The notes under the pieces are model-generated. The model did no database searches. It had not been told where the DNA came from and worked only from the letters and a program-made list of their open reading frames with translations. From NCBI GenBank assembly GCA_030063045.1, contig JAQSEB010000097.1, positions 310,001-374,000 of the forward strand: DNA of 64,000 bases. Direction: 5' to 3'. Source of the DNA: Pratylenchus scribneri. Taxonomy: Eukaryota > Nematoda > Chromadorea > Rhabditida > Pratylenchidae. Positions within the stretch are counted from its first letter, which is position 1, and every line of letters starts with the position of its first letter. Both the position numbers and the translations under genes were made by a program. Shown here piece by piece: positions 20,755 through 28,674 of the stretch.

Positions 20755-21888
20755 TTAAAAATAGGCAGCTTTTCGGAAATGTAAAGTCAATATACAATTT
20801 CCAAACATGAATGGCATCAATACACCATTGGCGGTGCGAATTTCAATAAAAATTTCACTGATTTCCTTCACCAGTAATTTATGGTATTGAATGGCGAAGA
20901 ATTGTTCTTCAACAATTTCATCGGGTGCACCTCGAATGGTGACGGCACGAAGAATGGGGGCAGTCACATCACCAAACATCATTGGCTCTATCAGACCAGG
21001 CGCATAAACCAAAAATGAGGAAACTCCTCCCTTTAAATCGGGCATGAATTTAGCCACAGTAGTTTCTGTTAAAACTTGCCCCTCAAATCCAAGGATGTAT
21101 GAGAGCTGCTCACTCAATTCCACTTGTCGAATAAAACCCGAGTCCAGATGAAATGTGAAACGGTTATGGGCTGGATCAAATTGAAGCCGGCAAGCAAAAT
21201 TTACATGCCGATAGGCATGAATCCATGGCTCTAGGCCTTTTTGTTTAGTTTGATCCAAAATTGAGCGATCTTCGTCATCAAGAAGGGCGATTTCCTCATT
21301 CAAATAGCGATTATAGAGTTCTTCTAAAGTTGGTAAATTTTCGGAGGAAGTTGGCTGCTCTTCTTCCACCATTTGGGAACTTTCTCTTTCCTGGCGTTCC
21401 AGAACAGTTTGGGCACCTTCTAAATCGGAGACTTCTTCAATGTCTTTGACTAGAGAGGGAACTTTCCTTTTCGGGGGCTTTTCTTTAGCAATTTTTCCAT
21501 GTTCCTCTCGGGCTCGATTCTCGGCCTTTTTAACAACTTCAAGAAACGAGAACTGAGTGGTTCTTACTTTCTTTGCCAGCTCTTCACTCCCAGATTGCAA
21601 TGCTTTCGTCATTGCCTTGGACAATTCATGAGGGTTAGTGAATGTACTTGAGGGGAGTTCAATTCGGACATTTTCACCCGTTTTCCATACAACATTGAGA
21701 AACTGCTGAGTGTTTGTACCCAATGAGGGCCATGTGTGAGGATAAACCAACACGGCCAACGCCACTGACCATTCCGAATTGAATTGAAGTTTATGAGGAA
21801 GGCGAACTCTAAAGGAATTTGTCTTATTCCCATCAACATTGGTATTTGAGGGTAAAATAATGTAGAAAGATGTGGAAGAAGTTGTCAT
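20755..21888 (-). CDS. mCP: Polinton minor capsid (penton-like) protein
   Basis: 377 residues from the ATG at 21888; a longer frame upstream lacks an ATG. It begins with STSFYIILPSNTNV and SFRVRLPHKLQF followed by WSVALAVLVYPHTW, the conserved opening of Polinton penton-like proteins. A Lys/Glu-rich region (about residues 110-190) interrupts the fold. The C-terminal part has LSYILGF, a SSFLVYAPGLIEP strand and ILRAVTIRG. Single-jelly-roll proteins of this family occupy capsid vertices. The charged insert is longer than I would expect and may be lineage-specific. Confidence 0.85.
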   Translation of the reverse strand: MTTSSTSFYIILPSNTNVDGNKTNSFRVRLPHKLQFNSEWSVALAVLVYPHTWPSLGTNTQQFLNVVWKTGENVRIELPSSTFTNPHELSKAMTKALQSGSEELAKKVRTTQFSFLEVVKKAENRAREEHGKIAKEKPPKRKVPSLVKDIEEVSDLEGAQTVLERQERESSQMVEEEQPTSSENLPTLEELYNRYLNEEIALLDDEDRSILDQTKQKGLEPWIHAYRHVNFACRLQFDPAHNRFTFHLDSGFIRQVELSEQLSYILGFEGQVLTETTVAKFMPDLKGGVSSFLVYAPGLIEPMMFGDVTAPILRAVTIRGAPDEIVEEQFFAIQYHKLLVKEISEIFIEIRTANGVLMPFMFGNCILTLHFRKAAYF

Positions 21889-21939
21889 TTTTAAAGGATA
21901 GAGAAAAATGATGTAATTTTTTGCGGATTCCAATTCTAT

Positions 21940-23064
21940 TTATTCTTTCCAGTAAAGTTCACTTGACGGAATCCAGCTGTTATATTCAGGACCATAGCCC
22001 TTCCATTTAACAAACAAATATTCTACATCATCTTTTTTTCTATTTTTTAAAATTTTTTCAATATCATAGAGGGGTATTTCCGTATTCGTTTCTTTCTTAC
22101 GAATTCGACTGAAATCGGATGAGTAAAATTTGCCCTTTATTATTTCACCTTCCCTATCTCGAATTCTGTATGTAATGGGTTGATAGGGAACTTTGTCTCG
22201 TACCTGGTCAATAATGAATATTTCATTGGTGAAATTTGGTGTGTATCCTTTTTGGAAAATATGTTTATGCTTCTCAATTCGAACCCAATCAACGACTTTG
22301 AATTTTCCCAAATCGGATTTGTTTTTAAATTTTTCGATAGCTTTTTGTTCAAGTTTTCGTCTAAGTGTCTCGGCATTTTCAAAATTTACATCAACTGGTC
22401 GCATGCCGATCGAACGATTTATTGTGTGGTTTATGGAGTTGACAATTTTCTGGATCACTACTATCCAATTCTGCGTTTGTCTTTCCGTAAAGAGACGATA
22501 GAGACGTTCTTTGATAGTTCTATTGGCACGTTCTGCCATTCCAGCATGGAATTTTGGATTTAGCATACAAAAATGTTGAATTTCATTTCGGCTAAAATAT
22601 TCTTGAACTTGTTTTGCCATAAATTCTTTTCCCTGATCAGTTTTCAGTTTCCATGGTAAATGGCCTACACGAGAAAATATTTTTTCGAATGCTTTCACCA
22701 TGTCTGGTGCTGATTTTGTCTTGACTGGTTCAACAAAAATTTGTCTAGAGAGAGCATCAATGCAAACCAACAAATATTTGTAGCCCCGATTTTGGCCAGA
22801 AAGTCGATCCAAAATTGCCAAATCGGCTTGCCATTCAGTGTGCAAGCCAGGGGCGAGTGTTGGAAGTGTTGGATAGCGGCGAACGGCTCTTCTATGAAGA
22901 GTATAAGCATGCTGGGATTCTAGATATTTTTTCACTTCATTTTGTGTAATATCTTTTCGCACTTTTTTCGCTTCACGATAGAGTGGAATCACAGAGGTAT
23001 AAGCAGATGTGGAATTTATATCTTTATAGAGGCGATCGAGAGTTTGACTTTTGGATTTTATCAT
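21940..23064 (-). CDS. INT: Polinton retroviral-type integrase with C-terminal chromodomain
   Basis: 374 residues; the ATG at 23064 overlaps the TGA of the upstream ORF in an ATGA arrangement. The catalytic DDE triad is visible: EWQADLAILD, LKTDQGKEF and GMAERANRTIKERL. The region before it is helical and lacks a clear HHCC zinc finger. A chromodomain closes the protein (VEYLFVKWKGYGPEYNSW), which in related elements directs integration toward marked chromatin. It joins the element ends to target DNA with the 6-bp stagger seen at the borders. Confidence 0.95.
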   Translation of the reverse strand: MIKSKSQTLDRLYKDINSTSAYTSVIPLYREAKKVRKDITQNEVKKYLESQHAYTLHRRAVRRYPTLPTLAPGLHTEWQADLAILDRLSGQNRGYKYLLVCIDALSRQIFVEPVKTKSAPDMVKAFEKIFSRVGHLPWKLKTDQGKEFMAKQVQEYFSRNEIQHFCMLNPKFHAGMAERANRTIKERLYRLFTERQTQNWIVVIQKIVNSINHTINRSIGMRPVDVNFENAETLRRKLEQKAIEKFKNKSDLGKFKVVDWVRIEKHKHIFQKGYTPNFTNEIFIIDQVRDKVPYQPITYRIRDREGEIIKGKFYSSDFSRIRKKETNTEIPLYDIEKILKNRKKDDVEYLFVKWKGYGPEYNSWIPSSELYWKE

Positions 23065-23978
23065 TTCCAAAGAGTAGGCTTAAATTTAAATGGAGAATGT
23101 TTACTTTCGTCTTTATATGTCTTTTTGATATGAGTCATTCCCGAACCGGATTGATGCCTTTGTTGCTTTAGGCCTAGAATTTTTATTAATTCAGGATGCC
23201 TGTTTATTCTCACCACAAATTTTTCGTATCCAGATGGAAGCGGTTTCCGGCGATTTCCCTTATTGTTCACCAAATGATCAATAATGGTGGAGACATTACT
23301 TGTTTTGATAATCTGGGGGACACCACCCGCAGTATTCACCATTACTTGTCCATGACGGTTCAGCCCTAATGAAGCTAAATTTTTGGCAACATATTCATTT
23401 GCCCGTTTTTTTCTGGCCACAAAAGGGTCGGCCTCACTTGTAGTTGCTTCTTTTTGACTGTTGGCATCTTCAAATATTTCATCTTCTTCTTCTTCTTCTC
23501 CATTGTCATCATCAAACACTGAAACGGATTCCGTCTTTGCCCCCTTTTTCAATGTTTTTGAGAATTTTCCCGTTTTCCGACGATGGTAAGTCTTTTTGGT
23601 TGGAGCTATAATTGCTGAGTTTAGAGTTTTTTCTACTTTTTTCGGGAGGGAATCGGCAATTTCTTCTATATTTTGAAGGCGAACATTCAAAGGTTTTTCC
23701 TCTTGTTCTTTTTGCAGCTTACTATAACGTTTATATTCTTGGTCGAATCGAATTGCGCGTTCTTCTCTATTCATTTTCGGGTCAATGGGTGCGGCGAGAT
23801 TTTGCATTTTGGATTGGATATGCCCAAGTGGGCTTCCATCTTGATTCTGTTGGGAGGAGAAAAAATGCTGGTAAAGTTCTTCAGGAATAAGAAACATACG
23901 ATTGGAATGTTTCATTTTTAATTGGTATAGAATTTTTAAATTCACTTTGTTATTTATTTGTTTTTGGGCGGAACACAT
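23061..23978 (-). CDS. Polinton conserved ORF of unknown function upstream of integrase
   Basis: 305 residues, with ATG at 23978 directly abutting the preceding stop. It includes MFLIPEELYQHF near the start, a helical charged middle, an acidic run (GEEEEEDEIFED) and a conserved-looking C-terminal segment with SGYEKFVVRINRHPELI. A similarly placed helical protein precedes the integrase or capsid genes in many Polintons. Function is not established; an internal virion or DNA-handling role is a guess. Confidence 0.7.
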   Translation of the reverse strand: MCSAQKQINNKVNLKILYQLKMKHSNRMFLIPEELYQHFFSSQQNQDGSPLGHIQSKMQNLAAPIDPKMNREERAIRFDQEYKRYSKLQKEQEEKPLNVRLQNIEEIADSLPKKVEKTLNSAIIAPTKKTYHRRKTGKFSKTLKKGAKTESVSVFDDDNGEEEEEDEIFEDANSQKEATTSEADPFVARKKRANEYVAKNLASLGLNRHGQVMVNTAGGVPQIIKTSNVSTIIDHLVNNKGNRRKPLPSGYEKFVVRINRHPELIKILGLKQQRHQSGSGMTHIKKTYKDESKHSPFKFKPTLWK

Positions 23979-24215
23979 TCATCCTAATGTTTTTGAAATT
24001 ATTTTCTCCGCAAGAACTGGCAATATTATATTAGCCAACAATGCTGGCACCAGTGGGAGACCTTCACCTTTTTGCGGAATTCCTCTATGTAAAATGGCTC
24101 TAGCTGTTTTGCTTGAACGGCAGCGGGACAGTTTTCTTAAAGTTCCAGCTTGTTTTTTTAGGGAATTCAAAGAGCGTTTTGGGATGGGAATACTCCTTTC
24201 AATAAATTGAAACAA
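23979..24215 (-). CDS. small basic/hydrophobic Polinton ORF without ATG
   Basis: 78 codons. The first half is basic (KRSLNSLKKQAGTLRKL, CRSSKTARAIL), the second half hydrophobic (PLVPALLANIILPVL). Proteins with this make-up sit between ATPase and capsid genes in other Polintons. The frame has no ATG and a stop lies just upstream of the first TTG, so the start is lost, non-canonical, or the copy is damaged. It abuts the next ORF (TGA then ATG). Confidence 0.55.
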   Translation of the reverse strand: MFQFIERSIPIPKRSLNSLKKQAGTLRKLSRCRSSKTARAILHRGIPQKGEGLPLVPALLANIILPVLAEKIISKTLG

Positions 24216-24369
24216 GTTTCAACCAGGCATAGCAACTCTTTACCATTTGCGCTATTCAATAGAGCTCTAATTTTTGGGCGAGATTTTCTACATTGTTGAA
24301 TATTTTACAAAAAATTAATGTTCTCTTTTATTAGGGGACTAAATTTAATTAGCTTTTTGACTTTCTTGG

Positions 24370-25103
24370 TCATTTTGGCAAATAAACGGTGATAGGTTGA
24401 CCATCATCCGAGTATATATTTGTTCTGAGACGCAGCGAGTCAACAGTTGCTGGATGGATATCGATTAGCAAATATCCAAAATTTTTGCGAATGGCATCCG
24501 AATATGCTTCTAAAAAAAAGGCACTTTGGAGGGAAACAATTGTACGGCCAGATTTCGAATCTGTAATGCACCAGCCGGATTGCGTAATAGAACAATATAG
24601 TGAGAATTATTTCGAGGAATTCTTAGTTCTTTAGTAAATAGATGCTGGGTAACCAAAATGATACTTACTCCCCAATTATGAGAGGCTCGAGTGAATAGTG
24701 AGTCCAAAAAGTCTTTGTTACCTCCAATACCGGTCATAAGATCATCTAGCACAACTAGAAGATGACCATTTGTTTGTTTAGCATGAGTTCGCAGCAATTC
24801 CTCACTAGGAAAGCCATGATATGTCTGAAGACGAATCTCCCCATCTTCTATTTGTCCCCTTCTTTGCATTTGTAGAATATTAGGGTTCAATTCCCCATAA
24901 CAATAAAGGATAAGATCTATTGGAGAGGGTTGTTTCTCTTTTCCATTTCCTATTATTAATTTCCGAAAATTTTTAAAAAGTCGGAGAATCCATTCCGATT
25001 TTCCACTTCCAGTACTGCCAGAAACAATCATAGTAAAAGGATGACGAAATCCCAATTGGATCGATTGAATTTCATCATCCCACCAAGGATTTGAAGAAGC
25101 CAT
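24370..25103 (-). pseudogene. ATP: Polinton FtsK/HerA-type packaging ATPase, frameshifted near C-terminus
   Basis: ATG at 25103. Walker A is GSTGSGKSEW, Walker B LLVVLDDL, and the sensor-like strand ILVTQHLF follows, as in the virion-packaging ATPases that pump the genome into the capsid. The frame stops at 24510, inside a homopolymer of eight (24512-24519). The expected C-terminal segment, including YLLIDIHPATVDSL, continues in another frame to a stop at 24370. The gene is therefore broken by a frame change in the run, either real or a sequencing error. Confidence 0.88.
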
Positions 25104-25215
25104 TTTTATTTCCCGCCCATAATGTCTATTGCGTATATATAGTGAGGGAAATTATTTCAGATCTCTCATTTCATCACATTTTTAAAAATCCTTTTATTTC
25201 ATCATTTTCAAAAAA
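25104..25215. promoter_or_regulatory. divergent promoter between capsid block and right-arm genes
   Basis: Short spacer between the ATG of the minus-strand ATPase and the ATG of the plus-strand PAZ gene. It holds GCGTATATATAGTG near 25128-25142, a TATA-box-like element, about 75 bases before the plus-strand ATG. A TATA element is notable because a TBP homologue is encoded nearby. Confidence 0.5.
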
Positions 25216-26064
25216 ATGGAGTTTATGCTGGCTAATGATTGGCTCCAAGTGATCAACAACACCTCAAACAATTCCCAGGAGGCCGACATTTCCACCCCAA
25301 TCGCCGAAAAAGTAAATGTGATTTTTTTTGCTCTAAAATATTTCTTTTAGAAAAATTCGGTGGAAATTCAAATGGATGAGGATGATGACTCGGAGCATGA
25401 AGACACTTTGAAGATATTGGAATCCGATGACGATGACTTGATCACTGTACGGGATGTCAACGAGAAAGAGGAAAAGTTGGATGATGGAAAAGAAAGCCGG
25501 GACCAGCCACAAAAAGGATTACCAAATCTGGGTATTTCATTTCTGGTTGAATTAATTTTCGTTTATAATATTTTAGGTGGGAAGAAGGAATGCAAATGCA
25601 AGGAAGAGCAATCCAATTGGACACCATTGGTTGATCATCTTTGCCAAAAATTTGGATGTTCGGTGAAGGAGCTGCAAATCATTTTCAATGGGCTGGAAAC
25701 TCGGCGGGAAGTCATCGCATATTTGAAGGAGAATGTGGTCCTGAAGACCTCACATTTGAAACCGATTGGCCACAATTTCATCGTCCGATGCTGCGATTTG
25801 ACCAATCTCCCGGCCAGTTGTGTTCCAGCGTTGGGCGGTTATTTGAATGTGACGGTTAGTTTTTTACCTGAGTCTTATAAACTTTTCTTCTCCATTTTTT
25901 CACAGGTACGGGCATACTATTTCATCAAACACGGGATGAAGCTCCGCCATCCATACTTTCCCTGTGTGATCCAATACGGCGGTGGGCGGCACCAATCGTA
26001 TTTCCCACTGGAGGTTCTGCAAGTGGCAAGCCGACGAATTAAGAAGAACCAATTCAAATGGTGA
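25216..26064 (+). CDS. stand-alone PAZ-domain protein (Argonaute-type)
   Basis: Four exons in phase: 25216-25311, 25351-25531, 25577-25854, 25906-26064; 237 residues. The first 95 residues are acidic and low-complexity. Then an Argonaute-like PAZ segment: TPLVDHLCQKFG, REVIAYLKENVVLKTSHL, NFIVRCCDLTNLPAS, YYFIKHGMKLRHPYFPCVI and SYFPLEVLQVASRR. The spacing from the Lys-Val strand to the YF and PLEV motifs follows AGO PAZ domains, which bind small-RNA 3' ends. It stops soon after PAZ: no MID or PIWI, so no slicer. It sits in the Polinton right arm, divergent from the capsid block and head-to-tail with the TBP-like gene. A decoy or suppressor of RNA silencing is my inference. Confidence 0.8.
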
Positions 26065-26210
26065 TGGCCCATTCCAAACACACTCCCCCAAATCAATATT
26101 CATTTTGAAATAATCCCCAATTATTTGTGTTTTTCATTTAGTAATTGTCCCCCAATTATTTGACATTCATTTTATTATTATTTTTCCCAATTATGCGATA
26201 AATTATTTAG

Positions 26211-26923
26211 ATGAAAATTGAAAATTGTAGTGTTGTTTTCCGTCTTTTCCCTACCAATTCAGCCAAAAAAATTCCACATCAACAATATTTAGCAATTGCC
26301 CGAAATGGATGGAATTTGGAATATTGTCCTCGACGTTTTCATGCAATCACCATGCGTTTCCCTGTCCAAAATGCTGAAGGAAAAAGCAATGTTATTGCCG
26401 CTTTGATTTTCAAATCCGGAAAAGTTGTTTTGACTGGTGTTCCCTGTCCCGGTTTGTCTTTCCCTTTTACTAATCCCAACGGTATTTTTGAGCTTTAGAA
26501 ATGGCTGAATATGCGGCGAGAAAAGTTTCAAAAAATTTGAGAATGGCTGCTCGAAGAGGTCAACACCCTTTCGAAAAGAGAGATGGACTGATCTATGGAA
26601 TGAGAATTGTGAACATTGTCGGGGCACATCAAATTCCACATCGCGTTGGCATTGAGCGAATTCATGAACTCTGGCGTTTCAAAAAAATGGAGAGAATTTT
26701 GGCAGAAGATGCCCGACTTCGACTGATTTCCAAAAGCATATACGATCCGACAATTTTCCCTGCACTTCGTTGTAAAATTTTCATCAATGATGGCAGAAGC
26801 GCAGTTGCCAGTACCCTCGTGTACACAACAGGCAAAATAATTGTCACCGGAGTCCAAGAAGTAAAGCAACTTGAAGAGATTTTCAATTCATTAATTCCAC
26901 TTCTCTCCCAATTCCCTCGTTAA
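26211..26923 (+). CDS. TATA-binding-protein homologue
   Basis: Two exons, 26211-26451 and 26499-26923, joined across a 47-base GT-AG intron; 221 residues. Both repeats of the TBP saddle are visible. Repeat 1: EYCPRRFHAITMRF, AALIFKSGKVVLTG, then AEYAARKVSKNL. Repeat 2: MRIVNIVG, YDPTIFPALRC and TLVYTTGKIIVTG. Three of the four DNA-wedging Phe positions are kept (RF, LIF, IF); the fourth is Tyr (LVY). There is no long N-terminal region, and the core is divergent. The ATG follows TTATTTAG directly, like a splice or trans-splice acceptor, 146 bases after the PAZ stop, so the two genes may be co-transcribed. Likely role: directing polymerase to element promoters. Confidence 0.8.
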
Positions 26924-27043
26924 ATTATTTTTATTTAGATTTGAAATAACAATCATTATTTTTTATTCAAAATAAAATTCATTTCGTCCAATTGCTTTCA
27001 CAATTTTTATTCCCATTTTTGAAAATTCAAATAGAAAGGGGAA

Positions 27044-27049
27044 AAAATT
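27044..27049 (-). terminator. Pol III-type T-run terminator
   Basis: On the minus strand the tRNA-like unit is followed after three bases by TTTTTT, the standard RNA polymerase III stop signal. Confidence 0.6.
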
Positions 27050-27050
27050 A

Positions 27051-27229
27051 GCATCTGGCAGGTTTCGATCCTGCGCTACTTGTTCGACACCACACGACAC
27101 AAACCCGACTCATGAATTCCGAGTTTCGAAATGAACAACCATGTCCGTTGCTCATCCAAAACCAAAATTCATTACCAGTGGGTCGCACTGGTAAAGGCGA
27201 CAAGCGTGCTACCACTACACCACAGATGC
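27051..27229 (-). ncRNA. tRNA-like Pol III unit with about 107-base insert in the anticodon loop
   Basis: Minus strand. All four stems pair: acceptor GCATCTG/CAGATGC (7), D stem GTGT/GCAC (4, one wobble), anticodon stem CTTGT/ACAAG (5), T stem GCAGG/CCTGC (5). Box A (TGGTGTAGTGGTAGC) and a box B-like GATCGAAAC are present. The anticodon loop is opened by about 107 bases, containing a strong hairpin TACCAGTG/CACTGGTA. The loop lacks the usual U33, so it is probably not a working tRNA unless spliced unusually. It lies inside the Polinton right arm. Alternatives: an intron-bearing tRNA, a decayed tRNA, or a short structured RNA driven by tRNA-type promoters, as adenovirus VA RNA is. Confidence 0.65.
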
Positions 27230-27443
27230 ATGTGGAAAAAGGGAATTGGTTTTATTTAAAAAGCAATTTCCTTTTGGGTCAAAAGACCACTCACTCTCTC
27301 AAGGAACATTCATTCCCCCCATTCTAAAAAGGAACACATTCATTCCATAGGTAACGGCTGCGCATTCAGCCTATAGGCAATGGCTGAACATTCATCTGCC
27401 CATCAGACCAAAATTGCCACATAGGCAATGGCTCTCCCATTCG
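27230..27443. repeat. subterminal repeats of Polinton right end
   Basis: Spaced units CATAGGTAACGGCTGCGCAT, CCTATAGGCAATGGCTGAAC and CATAGGCAATGGCTCTCCCA. In reverse complement they match the left-end AGCCAATACCTAT units in motif but not in exact spacing. Confidence 0.7.
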
Positions 27444-27545
27444 CTACCAATTTCCTCAAATCCACATTGTCCCCAAATCATCCGTTATCCATCCGCTTAT
27501 CCCAAAAAATTCCAAAAATTTAAAAATGAGCAGCACAATACTACT
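27444..27545 (-). repeat. Polinton right terminal inverted repeat
   Basis: Reverse complement of 6267-6371 with few differences; ends CAATACTACT at the border. Confidence 0.93.
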
Positions 27546-27551
27546 GTTCTG
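27546..27551. repeat. target-site duplication, right copy (GTTCTG)
   Basis: Exact match to 6261-6266, directly outside the right terminus. Confidence 0.9.
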
Positions 27552-28674
27552 TTTTAAATTTTAATCAATTTAATTAATAAGTTATTTAATGAGTTTTATT
27601 TAATTAACAACTTTCTTCATTTATTTGGTTTCGGCCTTAATTAATCAAATTATATAACAAACTCACGTAAAACATTATTTATATTATAAAATGCATATTC
27701 GCTCCATTTATAATATAATATTTTCTTTTATGGGTGACCCCTATTAACGATCAAACGTTTACGTTTTCACATTAGATCATCCGTAGTATGATCAACCATT
27801 AATAATTTGGGGAAAGCAAAGGGCAAAAGGCCTTGGATGAATGCAAGGCAAATTGAATAAATTCAAATAAGCAAAAGCAAATAAAGTAATTTCATGCCTA
27901 ATCTATCCCCTCATTTTTCCTTTATTCCAATAAAAATTCCAATTATACCATTTTAGAATACTGCTATTTTTTTCCCAATGGCTCTTTTCGATTTATTTAA
28001 TTTTACAAAAAAATAAGATTATAAATTTAATTTCTGAGAATTTTTCATTCATCAAATTCTATAATATTCAATATTAAGTCGAATTATGCTGCGTAGAATA
28101 AGAGGTTTTCCTTTTTTAAAAATGAATTATTTCTCATTTCGATTGTCAAATTAGAAATTTTTATTCAATTCTATTCCATATCCATTTTCATTCGTCAAAA
28201 AAAACATAATTTTAATCTATAGCCATTAGGAAAAAGTCAAGTCTATTATCAAGATGACCTATTCAATTGACCGAAAATGTGGCATGGATCATCAAAAATG
28301 CGACAAAAATTAGTCAAAATGCATCAAAAATGTGGCAAAAATGTTTAACGCTCAAAATTTAATAAACATTCATTTAAAGACTACCGAAAAATTTTTGCCA
28401 ATCATTGACATAATACAGCTAAAAAATTATAATCAAAAATATTCGTGGCAAAGTAAAAAAAATTCTGAATAAAAGCGGCGCGAAAGTTGGAAATGCAATA
28501 ATTGCCCGCGGCAATTAGGTCACCATGGAGAGTGAAGACCAATTTTTATTTATGGCAAACTCACTTTCAATTCCATATTTAACAATTTCATTTTCCTCCA
28601 TATAAATACTTATTTTAATTTATCCTAATTATATTTTTTTCTCAATTTAAATTTAAAAGCAAATTAAACAATAA
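27552..28674. other. no gene seen; 5' flank of nuclear receptor
   Basis: AT-rich host DNA right of the Polinton. No recognised coding frame, RNA gene or repeat array. The nuclear receptor promoter presumably lies in its last few hundred bases. Confidence 0.5.

Larger units (their letters stand above)
6267..27545. mobile_element. complete Polinton/Maverick DNA transposon, 21,279 bp
   Basis: The boundaries are set by inverted termini beginning AGTAGTATTGTGCTGCTCAT on the left and its complement on the right, and by identical flanking GTTCTG. The gene set is diagnostic: protein-primed family B DNA polymerase, retroviral-type integrase, adenain-type cysteine protease, packaging ATPase, double-jelly-roll capsid protein and penton-like protein. 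The polymerase runs on plus and meets the minus-strand capsid block near 17.5-17.9 kb. Both arms carry extra spliced genes. Such elements behave as integrated virus-like transposons; in Caenorhabditis, Mavericks are known to carry host-derived cargo and fusogens. No fusogen-like gene was recognised here. Confidence 0.95.

Noticed and set aside
26452..26510. Two separate genes at 26211-26498 and 26501-26923
   Set aside because: A 47-base GT-AG intron joins them in phase and restores the order of the two TBP repeats, so one gene is more likely.
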